Positions 33,313 to 41,961 are shown, counted from the first letter of the stretch. The stretch: DNA of 64,000 nt from Bacillus massilioanorexius (GCF_902374955.1 NZ_CABKRX010000100.1:14808-78807); one strand, 5' to 3'. Translations and numbers: made by a program. The notes: generated from the sequence alone by a model not told the origin.

Positions 33313-34095
33313 ATGAAAAATATTTGGGATCAAGATGCGGGTGAATATGGTTTACCGCCTTTAACAGTTCAGTCAGTGAAACTTGCAGAGGAAAAACTTC
33401 AGGTAACATTACCAAGCTCTTATACAGAACTTCTTAAGCAACAAAATGGAGGTTACATTACATATAATGCTTTTCCTACAAATATACCTACATCTTGGTC
33501 GGAAAATCATATTCATGTAGAGCATATATTAGGTATTGGTGAAGAAAATAGTATTTTAGATAGTGCGTATTTAATAGAAGAATGGGACCTCCCAAAAGAT
33601 GTTGTTTTAATTTCAGGTGATGGACATTCTTGGGTTGCTTTCGATTATCGAAAACGAAAAGAAAATCCCCCTGTGATTTATATTGAAAGTGATGATTTGT
33701 TGATCATTAAGTTAGCTGATTCATTTGATGAATTTTTGGATGGATTATGCCTAGAAGATGAATTTACAGAAGAACAAGATACTTTTAATGATTGCAAGTG
33801 GACAAACGAAAAACTAGTAACTGTGTTATCATCACATGATATAGACCAGATAATAATTGGTTTAAATTATATGTATCTTTCAGAAAACATCGAAAATCAT
33901 ATTCCTATAATAGAAGAATTCCTAGAAAAATTACTTTGTAGTACGAATGCTAATATTAGAGATATTGCAGCACATTATGTAATCAATTTTAAAGAAAAAA
34001 AGGTTTTATCGTCAGATTATATCCAAAAGATCTTTTCAATTTTGGCGAGTGATGAACATTTAAAAACCTACATAAATGTAATAAAAAAGTTATAG
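33313..34095 (+). CDS. SMI1/KNR4 family protein
   Basis: A 260-residue protein. The N-terminal 140 residues show the SMI1/KNR4 (SUKH) fold pattern: LTVQSVKLAEEKLQVTLPSSY, LLKQQNGGYI, and WVAFDYR near residue 115. The C-terminal part is helical and acidic. SUKH proteins often serve as immunity proteins against contact-dependent or secreted toxins, but many Bacillaceae carry solitary copies, and no toxin gene is adjacent. I prefer the ATG at 33313 (AAGGGG site); an in-frame ATG about 130 bases upstream would add a cysteine-rich stretch without a ribosome site. Confidence 0.75.
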   Translation: MKNIWDQDAGEYGLPPLTVQSVKLAEEKLQVTLPSSYTELLKQQNGGYITYNAFPTNIPTSWSENHIHVEHILGIGEENSILDSAYLIEEWDLPKDVVLISGDGHSWVAFDYRKRKENPPVIYIESDDLLIIKLADSFDEFLDGLCLEDEFTEEQDTFNDCKWTNEKLVTVLSSHDIDQIIIGLNYMYLSENIENHIPIIEEFLEKLLCSTNANIRDIAAHYVINFKEKKVLSSDYIQKIFSILASDEHLKTYINVIKKL

Positions 34096-34209
34096 TTTCG
34101 CCTATCTGACTTTTTAATGATAAAATGATTATTTGCTGGATTGGAGGCAAGTTTGCCATCAAATATATATACTCCATAAAATGTATATCATCAATGGAGG
34201 GATAGAAAT

Positions 34210-34463
34210 TTGAAAATAAACATAATTCTTACATGTGTCTTTTTAGCGATATTGCTTGTTTTCATCATTGGAATCCTTCATTATACTTAAAGATCATCAG
34301 TAGGTTATATTATTAATAAATCGGAAGATCAAATTCGGGTCGCTAACTTTAAGAAAGAAGAATGAAGTTGGACAGAAGGAAAAAGGTATATTCAGATGGA
34401 AAGGTGTATAATTCAAATTCAGCACAAGATGAAGCTACTTTTATAATCATTTTGGATGAATGA
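34210..34463 (+). pseudogene. Broken gene for a small membrane-anchored or secreted protein (DUF3221-like)
   Basis: A TTG with a GGAGGGA site opens 26 codons that encode a hydrophobic signal or anchor (MKINIILTCVFLAILLVFII). A stop follows. Coding-like sequence continues in other frames: SVGYIINKSEDQIRVANFKK, then SWTEGK, then SDGKVYNSNSAQDEATFIII, ending at 34463. GYIINKSEDQIRV resembles the start of DUF3221 domains, a weak match. At least two frame changes and an internal stop make a functional product unlikely, except perhaps for the 26-residue membrane peptide. Nothing else is seen in this 600-base gap apart from the terminator. Confidence 0.5.
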
Positions 34464-34475
34464 TTGTCTGTAAAT

Positions 34476-34526
34476 AAAAAAGAGGTCTGCATTCAATGTG
34501 AAATTGAATGCAGACCTCTTTTTTAC
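34476..34526. terminator. Very long perfect-stem terminator
   Basis: A stem of about 22 pairs: arms AAAAAAGAGGTCTGCATTCA and its complement TGAATGCAGACCTCTTTTTT, small loop, T run on both strands. Confidence 0.9.
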
Positions 34527-34690
34527 TCTAACTTTGGTAAGAATATAACTTCCCGACTAGTCCATAAATTATCAGGTTAAAGTTTAAGTTTTAATGGTTG
34601 ACTTCCGTAGTCGCTTTAAAAAAGTATTTAGGTAGATAACATATGGAAATTAAAAAGCGAGATTTTCTTCTGCTTGACTTTACAATTGTA

Positions 34691-35059
34691 TTATTCTTTT
34701 GTGGAGTCAGTAGTGCACCCATTTAATTTTACCCATTTTAAAATGGCTTGAATAATTTCTTCTAATTCTTTCCCTCTATCCGTTAATTCATATTCCACTT
34801 TTCTCGGAGATGATTTGGATACCTTTTTGATAACTAGGCCTTCATTTTCCAAATCTCGTAATCTTTCTGCTAATAGCCGATCGGAAATTCCATGTATTTC
34901 AGCTAACAATTCATGGTATCGTTTAGGCCCACTTAATAGATGATAAATGATAATCCCCATCCATCGTTTACCGATAAATTCTATGGTCTTATGAAAATTA
35001 ACGCAAATTGAGATGTTTTTCTCATTTGAATTTGATTGAATTAAATCATTTTTACCCAT
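34691..35059 (-). CDS. HxlR family transcriptional regulator
   Basis: A 122-residue winged-helix regulator of the HxlR/DUF24 type. ICVNFHKTIEFIGKRWMGIIIYHLLSGPKRYHEL and ISDRLLAERLRDLENEGLV are diagnostic. A conserved-position cysteine near the N-terminus (C19) is the residue used by redox- and electrophile-sensing members such as HypR and YodB. GGAGAT ribosome site on the minus strand. It is divergent from a nitroreductase gene, a common pair in which HxlR controls the nitroreductase in response to quinones or disulfide stress. Two strong palindromes lie between them. Confidence 0.9.
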   Translation of the reverse strand: MGKNDLIQSNSNEKNISICVNFHKTIEFIGKRWMGIIIYHLLSGPKRYHELLAEIHGISDRLLAERLRDLENEGLVIKKVSKSSPRKVEYELTDRGKELEEIIQAILKWVKLNGCTTDSTKE

Positions 35060-35107
35060 ATTACGATCTCCAATTATTATGATAAATCAATTCTAGCATA
35101 TTCTTTA

Positions 35108-35164
35108 TTGACAAACAAACTTACTAATAGTAAGCTTGATTTCGAACTTACTTTTAGTAAGTTC
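35108..35164 (+). promoter_or_regulatory. Promoter with two HxlR-type operators
   Basis: TTGACA (35108-35113) begins a promoter reading to the nitroreductase gene. Downstream lie CTTACT-aat-AGTAAG (35120-35134) and the longer dyad with arms GAACTTACT/AGTAAGTTC around TTT (35144-35164). Their centres are 27 bases apart. Identical half sites argue for one regulator, most likely the divergent HxlR protein. Confidence 0.75.
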
Positions 35165-35201
35165 AAAATGTTTATCCATTATTTTTTTCAGGAGGATTAT
35201 C

Positions 35202-35828
35202 ATGTCACAACATAGCCAAGACTTATCTACTGTTATTCGAGAAAGAAAATCAGTTAGAAAATTTGATTCATCATATAAAATTTCAAAAGAGGAGATTGAA
35301 GAAATATTAATTGAAGCAACTGAGGCTCCTTCTTCAAGCAATTTACAGCCTTGGCGATTTATCATTATCAAAGATCAAAATACAAAAATGAAAATAAAAG
35401 AGTTCTCTTTCAATCAACAACAAATTGATACTTCATCCGCCATTATTGCTGTAATTGGTGACACAGAAATGTATCATAATATAGATAAAATTTATCAAAG
35501 TAATTACGAAGCTGGAAATATCGATGAAGTGAACATGGAAAGACAAATCAATAATGCAAAAGCACTGTATCCGAATGCTCCATATGAAATACGTTCGAAT
35601 ATTGCTTCATTTGATGCGGGGTTGATTTCTATGCAACTTATGTTGCTAGCGAAGGCCAAAGGACTTGATACAGTATGTATGGGTGGCTTTGATAAGAAAA
35701 AATTTGCAGAAGCTTTCGATTTATCCAATCGTTACATGCCGATTGTATTAATCGCTATAGGAAAAGCAGCTGCACCAGCTTATGGTTCGACTCGTTTATC
35801 TTTAAAAGACATCACAACATTTAACTAA
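35202..35828 (+). CDS. Nitroreductase family protein
   Basis: A 208-residue FMN-dependent oxidoreductase. The N-terminal motif IRERKSVRKFDSSYKISKEEI and APSSSNLQPWRFIII are characteristic. LISMQLMLLAKAKGLDTVCMGGFD and a C-terminal basic residue complete the fold. It reduces nitro compounds, quinones or azo compounds with NAD(P)H. ATG at 35202 follows CAGGAGGATT; upstream in-frame starts overlap the operators. Likely repressed by the divergent HxlR regulator and induced by electrophiles. Confidence 0.9.
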   Translation: MSQHSQDLSTVIRERKSVRKFDSSYKISKEEIEEILIEATEAPSSSNLQPWRFIIIKDQNTKMKIKEFSFNQQQIDTSSAIIAVIGDTEMYHNIDKIYQSNYEAGNIDEVNMERQINNAKALYPNAPYEIRSNIASFDAGLISMQLMLLAKAKGLDTVCMGGFDKKKFAEAFDLSNRYMPIVLIAIGKAAAPAYGSTRLSLKDITTFN

Positions 35829-35942
35829 ACATGAATAGGGCTAAATGTTTTTAATTTTGCTCTTAATGATGTTTTCGTTTGTCCACATAATGATAGCCAA
35901 TGTAAAATATCTTTTTTATGTTAATTAAATAAGATGTGAAGT

Positions 35943-35983
35943 AGAGGACTGTGTAATGACTACGACATAGTCCTCTTTTATTT
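35943..35983 (+). terminator. Rho-independent terminator
   Basis: AGAGGACT (35944-35951) pairs with AGTCCTCT around 18 bases, followed by TTTATTT. It ends the nitroreductase gene. Confidence 0.75.
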
Positions 35984-36004
35984 GCTTGAATTTTATCTAA
36001 AAGA

Positions 36005-36145
36005 TTGCTGCTTTTTAATACGTTCGATGAAAAAACAGTGGAAGAAAAGTCGGATGATCTATACTCAATCCAAGTTAATAGGCCACAAAGTTTGCAAAAA
36101 CAACCTATTTCTATAAAAAATGCATGGAAACATAAACTAAGATAA
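36005..36145 (+). other. 46-codon open frame, possible gene remnant
   Basis: A TTG-started frame without ribosome site has protein-like composition (NTFDEKTVEEKSDDLYSIQV, then NRPQSLQKQPISIKNAWKHK). It may be the end of a degraded gene. I do not recognise it; the surrounding gap of about 200 bases holds nothing else. Confidence 0.2.
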
Positions 36146-36175
36146 AAGTAATACTATACTCTTTTATGCTTACCA

Positions 36176-36814
36176 TTGTTAGGGAAAGAAGAAGGAGAGA
36201 TTTTCATCGATAATTTAGTGTTACTAGCGGTATCTGGAACTATTGAAACGGCAATGCAAGCATATAAAAGTCTTGGGATGCTTAATGCAGTTTTTCTACC
36301 GTTTATTGAGGCGTTTTTACCGTTTCTTCCACTTTGCGGTATTGTCGTTGCAAATGCAGCGGCTTTTGGATTAATCAAAGGATTGATATTATCGAGTGTA
36401 GGTTCCATTACTGGAACATGGGTTTTGTATGGGACATTTTATTATTTTGGCAATTATACATTCCTTCGAAAGCTAAGAGAAAAAGAATTGGTGAAGAAAT
36501 ACGCAGAATGGGTTGAGAATAAAGGTTTCATATTTATTGCGATATTTTGTTTTGTTCCTGTCCTTTTAAATTCTGTCATTGCGATTCTAGCAGGTATTAA
36601 TAAAATTAGCTTTAGGACGTTTGCTTTTGCTTCAGGTTTAGGGATTTTTTTCTTGTTTTGTATTCTTTCAATTATAGGCTCAAGCTTAACCACTATGACT
36701 ACTAGCCCTTGGAAAATCGTATTGATTATTATTCTTTGTTTATTGTTGTTTGTAGTAGGAAGGCAAGTGCAAAAGCATTTAATACAAACGAAGAGAGTAA
36801 TTGTAAAAGAGTAA
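36176..36814 (+). CDS. VTT/DedA-like membrane protein (TVP38/TMEM64 or SNARE-associated type)
   Basis: A membrane protein of about 200 to 212 residues with five or six hydrophobic segments. It has the VTT pattern: an N-terminal re-entrant stretch PFIEAFLPFLPLCGIVVANAAAFGL, a glycine-rich GSITGTWVLYGTFYYFG, then VENKGFIFIAIFCFVPVLLNSVIAILAGINKISF. DedA-family proteins act in lipid flipping and envelope homeostasis. The start is uncertain. A TTG at 36176 has no ribosome site, whereas AAGGAG (36192-36197) stands 8 bases before an in-frame ATC at 36206. That near-cognate codon may be the real start; a GTG at 36218 is the other candidate. Confidence 0.75.
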   Translation: MLGKEEGEIFIDNLVLLAVSGTIETAMQAYKSLGMLNAVFLPFIEAFLPFLPLCGIVVANAAAFGLIKGLILSSVGSITGTWVLYGTFYYFGNYTFLRKLREKELVKKYAEWVENKGFIFIAIFCFVPVLLNSVIAILAGINKISFRTFAFASGLGIFFLFCILSIIGSSLTTMTTSPWKIVLIIILCLLLFVVGRQVQKHLIQTKRVIVKE

Positions 36815-36820
36815 TACGAA

Positions 36821-37321
36821 TCATCTGAGCTTCTTCATATAAGTAATTTCATTCTCATTTAATAATGGAGGTTTCCCTTTGTTCAGTCCTTTTTCTAAAA
36901 AAACAAAGTAATCTTCATTTATTTCTAAAGGTGTGAAATTTGGTGTTTCTTCATAATCCTCCGTCGATAATGATACTGTATAATTATTTTTCTTTGAAGT
37001 GGAAAAATCCCAACTCACTCCAAGTGTATTAGCCATACTGAAGGAACTAGTTACTTTTACGATAGTATACCCATCACTATTTTTTATAATTTCGCCAATG
37101 AAAAAGATGTTTTCGCTTTCTTCACATAATAGTAGTTGTTCGCCTTTTTTGGTTTCAAGAAGTTCAACTCCATTAATGGAGTTTTCTTCAATGAAATGTT
37201 CTAATGCTATACTTTGAGTAGAGTAGTATATTGTCGTATCTTTATCTGTAGGTTTTTTGTTACAGCCAGCAAGTAATACTAATAAAGTGATGAGATATAA
37301 AATAATTACCCGTTTTAACAT
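36821..37321 (-). CDS. Lipoprotein of unknown function
   Basis: A 166-residue protein with a clear type II signal peptide: basic start MLKR, a hydrophobic core, and lipobox LLAGC with C19 followed by NKKPTDKD. The mature part is acidic and beta-rich; no family is recognised. It would be anchored on the outer face of the membrane. GGAGGGA ribosome site on the minus strand. It converges with the VTT gene, whose stop is only a few bases away. Confidence 0.75.
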   Translation of the reverse strand: MLKRVIILYLITLLVLLAGCNKKPTDKDTTIYYSTQSIALEHFIEENSINGVELLETKKGEQLLLCEESENIFFIGEIIKNSDGYTIVKVTSSFSMANTLGVSWDFSTSKKNNYTVSLSTEDYEETPNFTPLEINEDYFVFLEKGLNKGKPPLLNENEITYMKKLR

Positions 37322-37372
37322 TATGATCCCTCCTCAGTAGTGAATTTATTGTTATATTTTACCACATGTAAA

Positions 37373-37408
37373 AAGAAGTACTTACAGAAAAGTAAGTACT
37401 CCTTTTAT
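37373..37408 (-). terminator. Terminator of the ABC operon
   Basis: AGTACTTAC (37378-37386) pairs with GTAAGTACT (37393-37401) around AGAAAA; on the minus strand it is followed by TCTTTTT. Confidence 0.75.
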
Positions 37409-37431
37409 TTGAAAGTATTCGTAGTTCCCAT

Positions 37432-38226
37432 CTATGCCTTTAAATCGCGTCGATTATGCAAAATAAAAGAGGCCCCAATGCAAAGGATGGAAATGGCTAA
37501 GCATATAAACATATAGGTGGGCTCTAATCCATCTCTCAAAATAGTTTTTCCGTCAAAATATTTGAAGGGTGTGAGATATCGTAAGAAATCCGCTTTTTCA
37601 CTTAAGTCTGCGAAAATCGACATAAATAAGCAAATCATAACAATGGCAAAGGATAAATTGCTAGCTATTTTCGATCTTTCTGTAAGGAAGGATAGTAGCA
37701 GTCCGATACTGAAAAAAGTAAGCTGAATGAATAATAATCCTGTCATCATTGGTAAGAAGTCATCGGATATATTGGTATCTGTGACAGCTTTGGCAATAAG
37801 TACACTATAAATGAATGTTAGTGCATTTAACAAAATCATATCAATCAAACCAATACAAAGCTTGTAGCTCAGAATATGAGTTCTTTTCATTCCTTTTACA
37901 TATAAAAACTCATAGGTTTTATCTCGTTCTTCCTTTGAAAAAATCATCGCACCCATACTTGATGCATGAAAGGCAGCTATAACAGCAACGTATAAGAAGA
38001 TAATCGAAAAAATTCCTACGACATTTGTTAAGTCGACCATTCCAGCTCCAAACAAGGTTTGTAAAGATTTCGGCATTTGTTCCATTAATTCATTGAAGGA
38101 TTGCCCGCTATCATTGGTTAAGCCAACAGATTTTGCAACACTGATGCCGATTAATACCATCATCCCTATTAGCCATAGGCATAATGACTTAAAATTTGCT
38201 TTCCATTCCTGAATAAGTAAACTCAT
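37432..38226 (-). CDS. ABC transporter permease (second)
   Basis: A 264-residue ABC-2-type membrane protein with six hydrophobic segments and a conserved N-terminus MSLLIQEWKANFKSLCLWLIGMM. The loop SKEERDKTYEFLYVKGMKRTHILSYKL is the usual coupling region of this group (compare the second permease: SKETARKTSDFLFTKPMNRMQILSEKL). It is the last gene of a TetR-ATPase-permease-permease operon, 14 bases after the first permease gene. Together they form an exporter, most often of antibiotics, peptides or lipids. Confidence 0.85.
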   Translation of the reverse strand: MSLLIQEWKANFKSLCLWLIGMMVLIGISVAKSVGLTNDSGQSFNELMEQMPKSLQTLFGAGMVDLTNVVGIFSIIFLYVAVIAAFHASSMGAMIFSKEERDKTYEFLYVKGMKRTHILSYKLCIGLIDMILLNALTFIYSVLIAKAVTDTNISDDFLPMMTGLLFIQLTFFSIGLLLSFLTERSKIASNLSFAIVMICLFMSIFADLSEKADFLRYLTPFKYFDGKTILRDGLEPTYMFICLAISILCIGASFILHNRRDLKA

Positions 38227-38240
38227 GATATTCCCCTCCT

Positions 38241-39032
38241 TTATGCATGAATGTCTTTTCGTTTATACAAATAGAAACCAAGAGCAACAAAAAGCATAGT
38301 TAAGATCATACCTGTTATAAACGTAGATATTTCATAGGAATGGTGCTCTACAATATAATTCGGATTTAAATAGCTCATAGGTGATAGAAATTTTAAAGCA
38401 GTATCATTGTACATATTGGCTACCATTTCAAGAGCGAAAAAAAGTGCTCCAACACCAATACCCAATGTAACTGGAGATTTAATTTTTCTAAAGCAGCAGC
38501 CCATGAAAAAACCAAAGGAAAGAAACATGACCTGCGTAAAGAAAAGAGCTCCTGCCAATAAGAAAAATGCACTCCAATCGATGTTATCTACAAAAGAAAT
38601 CGCTGCAAAATAAGTAGCTGTTACACAGACAATGTTCGTAAGTACAATACAGATAAAGACGGAAAATAGTTTTTCACTTAAGATTTGCATTCGATTCATA
38701 GGTTTTGTAAAAAGAAAATCACTTGTTTTACGAGCCGTTTCCTTTGAGATAACACCTGTTCCGAAAATCAGGGCCTGGATGGCTCCGACAAAAATTAAAT
38801 AGACCACACAAAAGCTGTAAAAACCATTAAAAGTAACAATACTAGCACTACCTAAACCGAAGGCTTTTAATACTTCTGGTGGATAATTGGCAACAATATC
38901 AAGAAGTGCGTCGACATCTTTCGTATAAGAAGGGAAGATGGCAATAAAAATGAAGCCAAGTATTCCAAGAGTAATGGCCCAACTTATGGTTGATTTAAAA
39001 TGGCTCTTTAATTCATATTTTAAAACATTCAT
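38241..39032 (-). CDS. ABC transporter permease (first)
   Basis: A 263-residue ABC-2-type permease, paralogous to its downstream neighbour: same length, same start pattern (MNVLKYELKSHFKSTISWAIT) and the same coupling loop SKETARKTSDFLFTKPMNRM. Six hydrophobic segments. It starts 13 bases after the ATPase gene with a GGAGG ribosome site. The two permeases probably form a heterodimer served by one ATPase homodimer. Confidence 0.85.
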   Translation of the reverse strand: MNVLKYELKSHFKSTISWAITLGILGFIFIAIFPSYTKDVDALLDIVANYPPEVLKAFGLGSASIVTFNGFYSFCVVYLIFVGAIQALIFGTGVISKETARKTSDFLFTKPMNRMQILSEKLFSVFICIVLTNIVCVTATYFAAISFVDNIDWSAFFLLAGALFFTQVMFLSFGFFMGCCFRKIKSPVTLGIGVGALFFALEMVANMYNDTALKFLSPMSYLNPNYIVEHHSYEISTFITGMILTMLFVALGFYLYKRKDIHA

Positions 39033-39045
39033 GAGTAAGGCCTCC

Positions 39046-39930
39046 TTATTCTTTATCGTAATAGTGTAAGAAAATTTCTTCTAAATCAGGCTCGGTAATA
39101 TCTAGGTTCACTAGCGATAGGGTGCTAATCTCTGAAATTACATGATTAATATTGCCTTTGAAAATAAAGGAGGCGTGGGTACCATTAATCGAAAGTTGAG
39201 TAACACCTTCGAGTTGAAATAAATTGTCATCTATTGGAGTAGCTGTTTCTAGATTTACCTTTTTATAGCTGTTTTCTCGTAAGGCGGCAATCGTTTCAAG
39301 CTTGATGATCTTTCCATTTTTAATAAAGCCGACACGATCACAAAGCTTTTGAACCTCTGATAAAATGTGAGAAGAAAAGAAAATTGTCGCACCTTTTCTA
39401 TTTTCTTCTTTTATCAGTTCAAAAAATTTATTTTGCATCAATGGATCAAGTCCGCCGGTAGGTTCATCTAAAATGATTAATTTCGGACTATGGAGAAGCC
39501 CCTGGATAATTCCTACTTTCTTTCGATTACCAAATGACAAATCTTCAATTTTTTTATTTTGGTCAAGCTCTAATAGCTCGCATAATTGTTTTATACGAGC
39601 TGTACAATCTTTCTTGTAAAAAGAAGAGGAATATTTCAATAAATCTTTCACTTTCATATTGTCATAATAAAAAACTTCACTCGGAAGATACCCTATTTCT
39701 TTAGCTATTTCACTTGAATATTTAATACAGTCCATTCCGAAAATTTTTGCGGAACCGCTTGTCGGATAAATGAGCGATAGTAATGTACGAATAGTTGTGG
39801 ATTTTCCTGCTCCGTTAGGCCCGATAAAACCAAATATCTCACCTTCTTTAATATCGAGCGTAATATCTTCAATGCCGCGTTCTTTTCCATAACGTTTCGT
39901 TAAGCCTTTAATTTCAATGACATTGTTCAT
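39046..39930 (-). CDS. ABC transporter ATP-binding protein
   Basis: A 294-residue ATPase. Walker A GPNGAGKST is at residues 37-45; the signature is LSFGN (131-135) instead of the standard LSGGQ, and Walker B is LIILDEPTGG (151-160). The C-terminal 70 residues are the extension seen in BcrA-like drug and peptide exporters. The ATG overlaps the stop of the TetR gene by four bases (ATGA), which indicates translational coupling. The GLDP after Walker B and the SSH switch histidine are intact, so it should be active. Confidence 0.92.
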   Translation of the reverse strand: MNNVIEIKGLTKRYGKERGIEDITLDIKEGEIFGFIGPNGAGKSTTIRTLLSLIYPTSGSAKIFGMDCIKYSSEIAKEIGYLPSEVFYYDNMKVKDLLKYSSSFYKKDCTARIKQLCELLELDQNKKIEDLSFGNRKKVGIIQGLLHSPKLIILDEPTGGLDPLMQNKFFELIKEENRKGATIFFSSHILSEVQKLCDRVGFIKNGKIIKLETIAALRENSYKKVNLETATPIDDNLFQLEGVTQLSINGTHASFIFKGNINHVISEISTLSLVNLDITEPDLEEIFLHYYDKE

Positions 39931-40544
39931 AAATATTCCTCCTTATAAAATGCCTGACGATACATTTGTAAGTAGGCATCAAATTCTATGCAAATCTGTT
40001 CAGGGTTAAATTCTTCTAGCACCATCTTTTGATCGACTAATCCTTTAGAAGACCAGATTATCGTGTTTAATATCTTTTCAAAGTTCGAAGCGTCTTTAAA
40101 CTTTGAAAAATCCACCTTACTAAATACTTTAGTGAGGGCATCTTGAGACAACTTTTCATTTTGCTGGTTAATTTCTTCTGCCACTTCGGGTGCAGTTTCA
40201 TAATATGCCTGCATAACAAAATTGAAAATCGCTGGATATTGCTTAATAATCTTTAGTTTGTTTATCGTACTTTTACGAATAATTTCGAAAAAATCAGTCT
40301 CTTCGTCATCCATGGCTATATATAGTTTTTCAGCAATGTAATCCAAGCAATATTCATATAAATCAAGATAGAGTTTCTTCTTAGAGCCAAAATAATGAAA
40401 AAGTAATCCTTTTGAAATACCAGCACGTGTGATAATTTCGTCCGTTGTTGCCTTTTTATAGCTATGCTTACCGAAAATCGTAATAGCTCCGTTTATAATC
40501 CTGTCTCGTTTCTCTTGAGGTAAGTTTAAAAACTTTTCGTTCAT
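39927..40544 (-). CDS. TetR family regulator of the ABC exporter operon
   Basis: A 205-residue TetR regulator. The N-terminal HTH (KRDRIINGAITIFGKHSYKKATTDEI then AGISKGLLFHYFGSKKKLYLDLY) is canonical; the C-terminal ligand domain has no recognisable specificity. First gene of the operon, so it most likely represses its own transcription and that of the exporter. Two identical operators lie upstream, one overlapping the -35 element. Confidence 0.92.
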   Translation of the reverse strand: MNEKFLNLPQEKRDRIINGAITIFGKHSYKKATTDEIITRAGISKGLLFHYFGSKKKLYLDLYEYCLDYIAEKLYIAMDDEETDFFEIIRKSTINKLKIIKQYPAIFNFVMQAYYETAPEVAEEINQQNEKLSQDALTKVFSKVDFSKFKDASNFEKILNTIIWSSKGLVDQKMVLEEFNPEQICIEFDAYLQMYRQAFYKEEYL

Positions 40545-40570
40545 CGTAACGCATCCCTTTTGGTTATGTA

Positions 40571-40623
40571 TTGACTAAAGTAGTCAATAAAGTCAGTTTA
40601 ATCTCGTTGACTATTTTAGTCAA
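40571..40623 (-). promoter_or_regulatory. Two TetR operators and the operon promoter
   Basis: TTGACTA-aag-TAGTCAA (40571-40587) and TTGACTA-ttt-TAGTCAA (40607-40623) have identical arms and centres 36 bases apart. On the minus strand the distal operator supplies -35 TTGACT (40623-40618); with a 17-base spacer, -10 TAAACT lies at 40600-40595. The other operator covers the start-site region. Confidence 0.8.
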
Positions 40624-40814
40624 TGGGCTAATTATTGTATTATTCATAGTTTTCTTTATATAAGGAATTGTCTGTAGCGTATAGAATTTTCCCTTATTGA
40701 AGTAACTGTAAACTCTGTATGAACTTTTTTGTGTACATATATAAATCAAAGTCTATTTCTAAAAACAGATATAGTACAATAATGGAATAAATTGTATTTT
40801 TAGGAGGAGTAGGA

Positions 40815-41624
40815 ATAAGTGATACCAAGAGAATTGTCCAATTATGTTTACTGGTATTAGTGGTGTTGTTACTAAGTTCTTGTTTTAAGAAAGAAGATCT
40901 TGAACAACCGATAAAAGACTATTTTTTAAAAGAGTATGGAATAAAAGAAGAAATAAAAATACTTTCAACTGATAATAATTGGTTGGAAGGAATTGCTCAT
41001 CAAACGTATGTAGAAATAAAGAAGCCTTATCACACAGTAATCTTTCTTTGGATTGAAAGGGATACATATGAGATTAATAAAGATCCTGTTTTTGGTGATG
41101 ATGTGTTTCTTGAAATTTTTAAAGGAGCATATATAGAGCAGAATAAAGAGGTTATAAAATTGTCAGATGAGATTATAAATAACTATCATCTAGTACGTGA
41201 ATTTCCTAATGATGAAATAAAAGGTAAGGTTATTCCCTACTATCTAAATGTTAGGATAGATGAAAAGCAAAAGAATGATCTTAAGTATGAATTTGTTAGT
41301 AGTCAGAAGTTAGATACAAAGGAGATTATACCAAAGTTAACTTTTAATAAAGTTAGTGAGAATGGAGAGTATGCAGGTACCATAAATTTTAATTATTACT
41401 ATAATATCTATCAAAATAGTCCTAATATCCCGAAGGCAGAAGCTATTTTAAAAGAGTATGAGAGAAGTAGAGTATTGACTGAAGGGGTGTATAGGATTTC
41501 GATTTCAATAATGGAGCATTCTCTAGAGAGTCTTTCGTACGGCTCTGAAGAGTCATCTAGTGTTCTATTTCGAGTGAATCATTTGGGAGAATTTCAAATC
41601 ATTTCGGTAGAAAACAATCAATAG
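40815..41624 (+). CDS. Lipoprotein of unknown function, possible ATA start
   Basis: A lipoprotein with a 269-codon frame from 40815. The signal peptide reads KRIVQLCLLVLVVLLLSSC, with the lipobox cysteine at about residue 22, followed by FKKEDLEQ. The mature protein is charged and has beta-like stretches; no family is recognised. The problem is the start: AGGAGG (40802-40807) lies 7 bases before an in-frame ATA (40815), and the first ordinary start codon (GTG 40860) comes too late, removing most of the signal peptide. Either ATA is used or a base has been lost near 40820, where a GTG lies out of frame. Confidence 0.65.
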   Translation: MSDTKRIVQLCLLVLVVLLLSSCFKKEDLEQPIKDYFLKEYGIKEEIKILSTDNNWLEGIAHQTYVEIKKPYHTVIFLWIERDTYEINKDPVFGDDVFLEIFKGAYIEQNKEVIKLSDEIINNYHLVREFPNDEIKGKVIPYYLNVRIDEKQKNDLKYEFVSSQKLDTKEIIPKLTFNKVSENGEYAGTINFNYYYNIYQNSPNIPKAEAILKEYERSRVLTEGVYRISISIMEHSLESLSYGSEESSSVLFRVNHLGEFQIISVENNQ

Positions 41625-41694
41625 GAGTTTGTTCCGTTTCTTTCTATTAAGAGCTCTTGTTTCATGCTTTACTAATTTCTATATAATTTATCAA

Positions 41695-41740
41695 GGGGGT
41701 GTCCAACAAAGCTGTAGCTTTAGGACATCCCTTCTTATAT
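41695..41740 (+). terminator. Probable terminator hairpin
   Basis: GGGTGTCC pairs with GGACATCCC (one G-T) around an inner AAAGCT/AGCTTT stem, followed by TTCTT. The remaining gap to ppk (about 330 bases) holds the direct repeats below and no gene. Confidence 0.5.
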
Positions 41741-41961
41741 AATACCAGCGGCTCTCTTCTTTGAAGTCTGGCTAAACCTTTAGAGAATACGTATTCTTGA
41801 CGTCATTTGTTAGAGTTTTTGTTCTCCTATCCTATTTTATTAAAATAAGTGTATGGAGAAGAAAACGGGGTATATAGTACTAGTCATCCAATCTTTATAT
41901 CATTAAAGTTAGAATTCATAAATCTTTCGAAAAATTACCATAATTGTTATCTAACATAAGG

